A stretch of 12,046 nucleotides of DNA, from positions 1-12,046 of the forward strand of contig DUUU01000314.1 of assembly GCA_012841485.1 (NCBI GenBank), written 5' to 3'. Every line of letters begins with the position of its first letter. Position 1 is the stretch's first letter. The notes under the pieces are model-generated. The model had not been told where the DNA came from, searched no databases, and was given only the letters and a program-made list of their open reading frames with translations. This stretch comes from Armatimonadota bacterium (lineage in GTDB: Bacteria > Armatimonadota > JAAZEB01). This document shows, piece after piece, positions 7,597 through 12,046 of the stretch. Position numbers and translations under genes: made by a program.

Positions 7597-7701
7597 GCAT
7601 ACGCCCTCGCTCGCCTCTCCTGGCAAGAGTACACTGCTCTGCGTCGAATAAAGGGCCAACCCGTCTGCCCTCCGAGCCCCCGCTTTCCACCCGCCTGCTG
7701 G
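7597..7701 (+). repeat. Diverged direct repeat, copy A
   Basis: Anchors shared with copy B in the same order are GCATACGC (7597-7604), CCTGGCAAGAG (7619-7629) and GAATAAAGGGCCAACCCG (7646-7663). From GAATA onward the two copies align without gaps at about 37 of 56 positions by hand. The spacing between anchors differs by only one or two bases. Function unknown. Confidence 0.45.
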
Positions 7702-7905
7702 TGACCAACACCGGCGGAGTGTAACGTGCTAGCGTAGACGGGGTAGATCAAGCTGCCATCGGAACGGGAGGGTGAGGATGTACCACGCACACAGTGCGCC
7801 TCCGAGTCGGACGCAAGGAGCAGAGCTTCTTCGCTGCACCTGAACGCTGCGGTCTGGCGTCCGGTGCTCCAGACAGGGCTTTGCCTGGACGTAGCGCGGA
7901 TACTC

Positions 7906-8009
7906 GCATACGCGTGTCCGCTCACCCCGGCAGGAGCCCCCAGGCCCGCCCGTGAATAGAGCGCCAACCCGGTAGCACTCCAGGGTCTAGCTCTACGCAC
8001 GTCTGCAGA
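7906..8009 (+). repeat. Diverged direct repeat, copy B, ending at the cas3 ribosome site
   Basis: Anchors are GCATACGC (7906-7913), CCCGGCAGGAG (7926-7936) and GAATAGAGCGCCAACCCG (7954-7971), the last matching copy A at 16 of 18 bases. Similarity fades just before the purine-rich GAGGGAGGG that precedes the cas3 start, so this copy forms the proximal cas leader. Confidence 0.45.
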
Positions 8010-8017
8010 GGGAGGGT

Positions 8018-10225
8018 ATGATGGCCTCAGGCTATTTCGCGCACACCCCACGTGACGGAGAGGAAGAGTTCGAGCCGCTCGAAGTGCATGTCGAGCGCGC
8101 CGCCGAACGGGCTGCGGCGTTCGCCGAGCCACTTGGGATGCCAGAACTCGCCCGGTCTGCCGCATGGCTGCATGATGCCGGCAAGTGCAGCTCCGCGTTC
8201 CAGGCATACCTCCGTGCCTGCCACGAGGCGAAGCGGATGGGACGCAAGCCGCCCCGCGGGGGGGTGGATCATAAGACGGCCGGCGCGCTGCTTGCGGTCG
8301 AGCACCATCCGCTCCTTGCACCGCTCATCCTGGGGCACCACGGGGGGATACCGGATGTAAAGGACGCGGAGCCACGGCTGGTAACCGCCGGCGGGAGCCC
8401 GGAGGTATCTGGAGCGATGGGATGCGCCCGGCAGGTACTGGCCAATCCCGCGCTGCCCCTCACACCCCGGCTTGAGGCTGAGGCCCAGGGCCTGGCAGCA
8501 TCGGCCTTCGAGGCGGAGATGCTGCTCCGGATGCTCTACTCCTGCCTCGTCGATGCGGATTCGTTGGCGACAGAAGAGCACTTCACGCCCGGCGCCGCCA
8601 GCCACCGCAGCCCGACCACATCTCTTGCCGGCATGTGGGAAGCACTGGACCGGGCACAGCGGCGCCTCATGGCGGATTCTCCCGACACCGCCACCAACTC
8701 CGTGAGGCGTGCGGTCTACAACGACTGCATCAAGAAGGCCAGCCTTCCCCCAGGCGTCTTTCGGCTGACAGTGCCCACCGGAGGAGGAAAGACGCGCTCG
8801 TCCCTCGCGTTCGCCCTCAGCCACGCGTTGCGGCATGGCCACCAGCGCATCATCTACGCGATACCTTATACGAGTATCATTGAGCAGACAGCGGATGTGT
8901 TCCGCGGCATCTTCGGCGACGCGCGCGCCGTTCTGGAGCACCACTCGGCTATTGACCCCGAGGGGGAGGATGAGGAAACGGAGAGATGGCGAGGGCTGGC
9001 GAGCGAGAACTGGGATGCACCGCTGGTTGTGACGACGACGGTCCAGCTCTTCGAGAGTCTCTTCTCCAACCGGCCGGGCCGGTGCCGAAAGGTTCACAGG
9101 ATAGCTCGGAGCGTGCTGATCCTGGACGAGGTCCAGACGCTTCCTCTCCCACTGCTGGTACCCATCCTCGATGTGCTGAGGACCCTGGTGACTCGCTACG
9201 GCGTAACCATCGTGCTCTGCACCGCAACGCAGCCGGCCTTGGCAGACCAGAGCGAGTACCTGCGCGGCCTGCCACCGGCCCGCGAGATTGTCGATGATCC
9301 AGAATCACATTTCAAGGCGCTACAGCGAGTGGAGTATCACCAGCCGGCGGACCCCTGGAGCTGGCAGGACGTGGCCGAAGCGGTGTGTGCCCGCGAGCAG
9401 TGCGCCGTGATCCTGAACACGCGCAAGGATGCCCTCGCCGTGCTGGATGCCCTGCGCGATCCGGATGCGCTGCATCTCTCCACGCTCCTTTGCCCAGCCC
9501 ACCGGCGTGCCGTGTTGGCGGAGGTGCGCCGCCGCCTGAAGGCGGGGCTACCGTGCCGGCTGATCGCCACGCAGGTCATCGAGGCCGGCGTGGATATGGA
9601 TTTCCCTGCTGTTTTCCGGGCTTTGGGTCCGCTAGACCGGATCGTGCAGGCGGCCGGCCGGTGCAACCGGGAGGGGCAGTTGCGTGACCATGAGGGCCGT
9701 CTCTGCAAAGGCGAGGTGATCCTCTTCGTGCCGGCTGAAGGTGGCATGCCCCGCGGCGATTACCGCACGGCGTTCGACCACGCCCGGCAAATGCTCGGCG
9801 AGTCGGGCATCGATCTGAACAACCCCGATCTGTTTGCCGCCTACTTCCGGCGCCTCTACCAGGACGTGTGCCTTGATCAGAAAGAGATCCAGCGTGACCG
9901 CGAGTACCTGCGATTCGCCACCGTGGCGGAGAAGTTCCGCCTCATCGACCAGGATACGGTATCGCTTCTCGTGGCATACGACCAAACAGCAGTCGACGAG
10001 ATCGTATCCGCCGCTCAGACAGCCGGTCGCGTCACTCGCGAAGTGTGGCGAAAGGCGCAGCAGCATTCCGTGGCTGTCTACCGCCACCAGTTCCTCGAAT
10101 GGCTATCCGCCGGGAGCGTCCAGGAAGTGGTCCCCGGCTCGGGTCTCTGGCGCTGGCGCGAAGGATACGACTCCGTCCATGGCATCTGCCCATTGGCCAG
10201 TGACCCGGCCGATCTCGTGTGCTGA
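8018..10225 (+). CDS. cas3: CRISPR-associated helicase-nuclease Cas3 (type I-C)
   Basis: It is recruited by target-bound Cascade and unwinds and cuts the DNA. The 735-residue protein has an N-terminal HD nuclease and an SF2 helicase. HD residues visible are H24, H52-D53 in 'WLHDAGKCSSAFQ', D84-H85 in 'VDHKTAGALL', H107-H108 in 'LGHHGG', and D179/D181 in 'LVDADS'. Helicase motifs are Walker A VPTGGGKT (252-259), DEVQ (370-373), motif III TAT (402-404) and motif VI QAAGRCNREG (544-553). An in-frame TAG at 7988-7990 limits the start to the paired ATGs at 8018 and 8021; the second has better spacing from GGAG at 8011-8014. DEVQ in place of DEAH is common in this subfamily. It is the first gene of the operon, 25 bases before cas5. 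All nuclease and helicase motifs look intact, so the protein is probably active. Confidence 0.96.
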   Translation: MMASGYFAHTPRDGEEEFEPLEVHVERAAERAAAFAEPLGMPELARSAAWLHDAGKCSSAFQAYLRACHEAKRMGRKPPRGGVDHKTAGALLAVEHHPLLAPLILGHHGGIPDVKDAEPRLVTAGGSPEVSGAMGCARQVLANPALPLTPRLEAEAQGLAASAFEAEMLLRMLYSCLVDADSLATEEHFTPGAASHRSPTTSLAGMWEALDRAQRRLMADSPDTATNSVRRAVYNDCIKKASLPPGVFRLTVPTGGGKTRSSLAFALSHALRHGHQRIIYAIPYTSIIEQTADVFRGIFGDARAVLEHHSAIDPEGEDEETERWRGLASENWDAPLVVTTTVQLFESLFSNRPGRCRKVHRIARSVLILDEVQTLPLPLLVPILDVLRTLVTRYGVTIVLCTATQPALADQSEYLRGLPPAREIVDDPESHFKALQRVEYHQPADPWSWQDVAEAVCAREQCAVILNTRKDALAVLDALRDPDALHLSTLLCPAHRRAVLAEVRRRLKAGLPCRLIATQVIEAGVDMDFPAVFRALGPLDRIVQAAGRCNREGQLRDHEGRLCKGEVILFVPAEGGMPRGDYRTAFDHARQMLGESGIDLNNPDLFAAYFRRLYQDVCLDQKEIQRDREYLRFATVAEKFRLIDQDTVSLLVAYDQTAVDEIVSAAQTAGRVTREVWRKAQQHSVAVYRHQFLEWLSAGSVQEVVPGSGLWRWREGYDSVHGICPLASDPADLVC

Positions 10226-10237
10226 TATCGCAATGAA

Positions 10238-10253
10238 AGGAGGGATTCTGTTG
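10238..10253 (+). promoter_or_regulatory. Ribosome binding site and TTG start deciding the cas5 N terminus
   Basis: AGGAGGG (10238-10244) lies 6 bases before TTG (10251-10253). An in-frame ATG at 10233 sits before this site and has no purine-rich sequence of its own upstream. Starting at the TTG gives M-EYPPVVVKVWGDYACF, which matches where Cas5c proteins normally begin. Confidence 0.7.
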
Positions 10254-10889
10254 GAGTACCCACCGGTAGTCGTGAAAGTCTGGGGCGATTACGCCTGCTT
10301 CACGCGCCCGGAGATGAAGGTGGAACGGGTGAGCTATGAGGTGATGACGCCTTCCGCCGCACGCGGCGTGCTCGAGGCGATCTTCTGGAAGCCTGAGTTT
10401 ACCTGGCGCGTGCGTGCCATCCACGTCCTCAAGCCGATCCGCCACTTCTCCATCCTGCGCAACGAAGTGAGCGTCCGTGCCTCACCCCGCAGCAACGGCA
10501 TCGATATCAATGAGTGCCATACGCCCAGGCACACCCTAGGCCTGCGTGACGTCACCTACCTCATTGAGGCGGATGTTGAAGTCGCCCCCGGAGTTGCGGA
10601 GGACCCCGCCAAGTACCGCGATCAGTTCCGCCGCCGGGTGGAGCGCGGGCAGTGCTTCCACCGGCCCTACCTGGGTTGCCGCGAGTTCGCTGCTGACTTC
10701 GGCGAGCCGGATGGTTCGGAACGGGCGATCGCGCTCACCGATGAGCTTGGATTGATGCTCCTCGATATCGAGTATCAGGAGGATGGGGCACACATTCCCC
10801 ACTTCTTCAACGCTCGTCTGGAGGAAGGTGTCTTGCACGTGCCTGAGGTGACCTTCAACCTGCGCCCGCCGAAGGGAGGCAAGGCATGA
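10251..10889 (+). CDS. cas5c: Cas5 of type I-C (Cas5c/Cas5d), Cascade subunit and probable crRNA processor
   Basis: In type I-C, which lacks Cas6, this RAMP protein both cuts pre-crRNA in its repeats and stays on the 5' handle as a Cascade subunit. From the TTG start it is 212 residues. Recognisable family segments are 'VKVWGDYACFTRPEMKVERVSY' in part (near 8-29), 'TPSAARGVLEAIFWKPEF' (33-50), 'HVLKPIRHFSILRNE' (58-72) and 'GQCFHRPYLGCREF' (133-146). The published Bacillus halodurans triad is Tyr46, Lys116, His117. By hand alignment the matching residues here are F45, K121 and Y122, so two of three differ; H138 lies nearby. The operon is tight: 25 bases after cas3, and a 4-base ATGA overlap with cas8c. 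The in-frame extension further upstream overlaps cas3 in another frame and is not protein-like. Confidence 0.94.
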   Translation: MEYPPVVVKVWGDYACFTRPEMKVERVSYEVMTPSAARGVLEAIFWKPEFTWRVRAIHVLKPIRHFSILRNEVSVRASPRSNGIDINECHTPRHTLGLRDVTYLIEADVEVAPGVAEDPAKYRDQFRRRVERGQCFHRPYLGCREFAADFGEPDGSERAIALTDELGLMLLDIEYQEDGAHIPHFFNARLEEGVLHVPEVTFNLRPPKGGKA

Positions 10890-12046
10890 TTCTCCAGCAA
10901 CTGGCGCGAGATGCCGAGATCATCGTCGGCAAGCTCCCCCCGCCGCTCCATGACCGCAAGCCGGTGCCCTGGATCATCGACCTGAGCCCAGAGGGCGTTT
11001 ACCTGGGGATCGTCCGCACGACCGATGGGAGTGGGGGTAAGAAGGACAAGGGTAAGGAGATCCTGGTCCCTATCCTCCCTGCCAAGCGAACGGCGTCAGT
11101 CAAGCCGACGCTCCTGGCTGATACACCCGTCTACTCACTGGGGATTCCTTTTCAGGATCGCCCTGCAGACAAAAAACATGCCAAGTATCGGGCGCTCCTG
11201 GAAGAGTGCGCCGAGGCGACCGGATCCCCGGAGATAAAGGCCATACTGGCCTTCCTGGACCAGTGGCATTGTGAACCGCCATCCGTGGAGCGTCTGGACC
11301 CCGCGATGGAACCCAGCGATCTCATCACGTTTCGCGTGGCCGGCCATCTGGTGGTGCAGAGTCCGGACGTGCAGGAGTTCTGGGCTGCACGCTGCCTGGG
11401 GGGTGCCGCCCCCGACGAGGCGAGCAAAACGCAGTGCCTGGTCTGTGGCAAGCGCAAGCCTATCGCCGAGCGCCTGCCGGTCCCTCTCAAAGGGGTGCCG
11501 GGCGGCCAGTCTTCGGGAGTGCCGCTGGTCTCGATCAACAGCAACGCCTTCGAGTCGCTCGGTCTTCCCAACGGCAAGAGCGCGGGCGTGTGCAAGGAAT
11601 GCGGCGAGCGTTTCGGCAAGGCGGCCAATGCCCTCCTTAGCCGAGACGACTCGCGTCTCGATCTCCGTGGTGTGGACTACCTCTTCTGGACCAACCAGGG
11701 GGCAGGCTTCTCGTTCCTCACGCTGTTGCAGAAGCCGGACCCCGCGGTCGTGCGGGAGTTGCTGTTGGCGCCCCACCGTGGTCCTGATGCGCTCGCTGCG
11801 GACATGACACCCTTCTACGCGACGGCGCTCACCGGAAATGGCGGGCGCGCTGTGGTCCGCGATTGGCTGCACTCCACGTTAGGCGACGCCAAAGCGAGTC
11901 TTCTGCGCTGGTTCGACCGCCTCTCGCAAGTAGATAGCTACGGCCAGCCGGGCAAGCCTCTCGGGATTTTTGCCCTGGCCGCCAGCCTTTACCACAACGA
12001 CGCGAAGGAGATGGCGCCGCAGGTGCCGCTCATTCTCATGCGGGCA
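10886..12046 (+). CDS. cas8c: Cas8c (Csd1), large subunit of type I-C Cascade, 3' end missing
   Basis: This is the large subunit that recognises the PAM and helps open target DNA. The ATG at 10886 overlaps the cas5 TGA (ATGA), indicating coupled translation. The frame runs open to the window edge, giving 387 residues; the family is usually near 600, so about a third is missing. Signature segments are 'LVCGKRKPIAERLPVPLKG' (185-203), 'GVPGGQSSGVPLVSINSNA' (203-221), and 'ALTGNGGRAVVRDWL' (314-328). Two Cys pairs, C184-x2-C187 and C236-x2-C239, could form a zinc site. In type I-C the 3' part of this gene is known to make the small subunit Cas11c from an internal start; that part lies beyond the edge. 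cas7, cas4, cas1, cas2 and the array are expected next. Confidence 0.95.
   Translation, partial: MILQQLARDAEIIVGKLPPPLHDRKPVPWIIDLSPEGVYLGIVRTTDGSGGKKDKGKEILVPILPAKRTASVKPTLLADTPVYSLGIPFQDRPADKKHAKYRALLEECAEATGSPEIKAILAFLDQWHCEPPSVERLDPAMEPSDLITFRVAGHLVVQSPDVQEFWAARCLGGAAPDEASKTQCLVCGKRKPIAERLPVPLKGVPGGQSSGVPLVSINSNAFESLGLPNGKSAGVCKECGERFGKAANALLSRDDSRLDLRGVDYLFWTNQGAGFSFLTLLQKPDPAVVRELLLAPHRGPDALAADMTPFYATALTGNGGRAVVRDWLHSTLGDAKASLLRWFDRLSQVDSYGQPGKPLGIFALAASLYHNDAKEMAPQVPLILMRA

Larger units (their letters stand above)
7479..8017. other. Gene-free region upstream of the cas operon
   Basis: This 539-base stretch contains no recognisable gene, although reading frames stay open on both strands because of the GC content. 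After the hairpin at 7488-7510 it holds two diverged direct copies of an element of about 100 bases (separate entries). Between them lies a hairpin-rich stretch including GTCTGG/CCAGAC near 7840-7875. An imperfect inverted pair is also present: ACGTGCTAGCGTAGAC at 7724-7739 and GTCTAGCTCTACGCACGT at 7985-8002. I found no CRISPR repeat and no convincing cas promoter, though the promoter for cas3 should lie here. Confidence 0.5.

Noticed and set aside
7438..7704. 88-codon plus-strand frame in the gap before cas3
   Set aside because: It begins inside the previous gene in another frame, crosses the terminator hairpin and has no recognisable protein character.
7479..8017. A CRISPR array or leader upstream of cas3
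   Set aside because: There are only two diverged copies of an element 308 bases apart, without regular short repeats and spacers; type I-C arrays normally lie after cas2, off the right edge.
6552..8321. 589-codon minus-strand frame covering the end of the spermidine-synthase-like gene, the gap and the start of cas3
   Set aside because: Its composition is that of a random GC-rich frame, it overlaps two well-supported genes, and it has no convincing start site or motif.

Overview
This is a GC-rich bacterial stretch. An unfinished TamB-type protein at the left edge implies an organism with an outer membrane. No 16S rRNA or clear phylogenetic marker is present, so I do not name a phylum. The order tamB / manA / adk / membrane spermidine-synthase-like / cas does not match a standard operon that I recognise.

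Layout. Bases 1-3689 (+) encode the C-terminal 1229 residues of a TamB/AsmA-like envelope protein built from tandem units of roughly 100-127 residues. A 287-base gap follows (3690-3976), holding a strong GC hairpin, a possible -10 box and a set of competing hairpins in front of manA. manA (3977-4966, +) is a zinc-dependent class I mannose-6-phosphate isomerase. It converges on adk (5054-5698, -), a Cys4-lid adenylate kinase, and the 87 bases between them form a long imperfect hairpin. The 307-base divergent gap (5699-6005) carries the best promoter in the window, TTGACG-18-TATACT with an extended TG. It reads into a membrane-anchored spermidine-synthase-like protein (6006-7478, +), whose end is marked by another perfect hairpin.

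A 539-base gene-free stretch (7479-8017) then separates these housekeeping-type genes from a type I-C CRISPR-Cas operon: cas3 (8018-10225), cas5 (10251-10889, TTG start) and cas8c (10886 to the right edge, unfinished). The gene-free stretch contains two diverged direct copies of an element of about 100 bases; the second ends at the cas3 ribosome binding site.

How the genes work together. Cas5, Cas8c and Cas7 (expected just off the right edge) form the I-C Cascade. In this subtype Cas5 also cuts the pre-crRNA, and Cas3 degrades the target DNA. No repeat-spacer array, cas7, cas4, cas1 or cas2 lies in the window. The other genes serve envelope biogenesis, mannose/GDP-mannose supply and nucleotide balance, and have no visible tie to the CRISPR system. 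I see no clearly new defence system. The most unusual points are the duplicated element ahead of cas3, the Cas5 active-site substitutions, the altered spermidine-synthase motifs and the consistent use of GC hairpins without a U-tract at gene ends.
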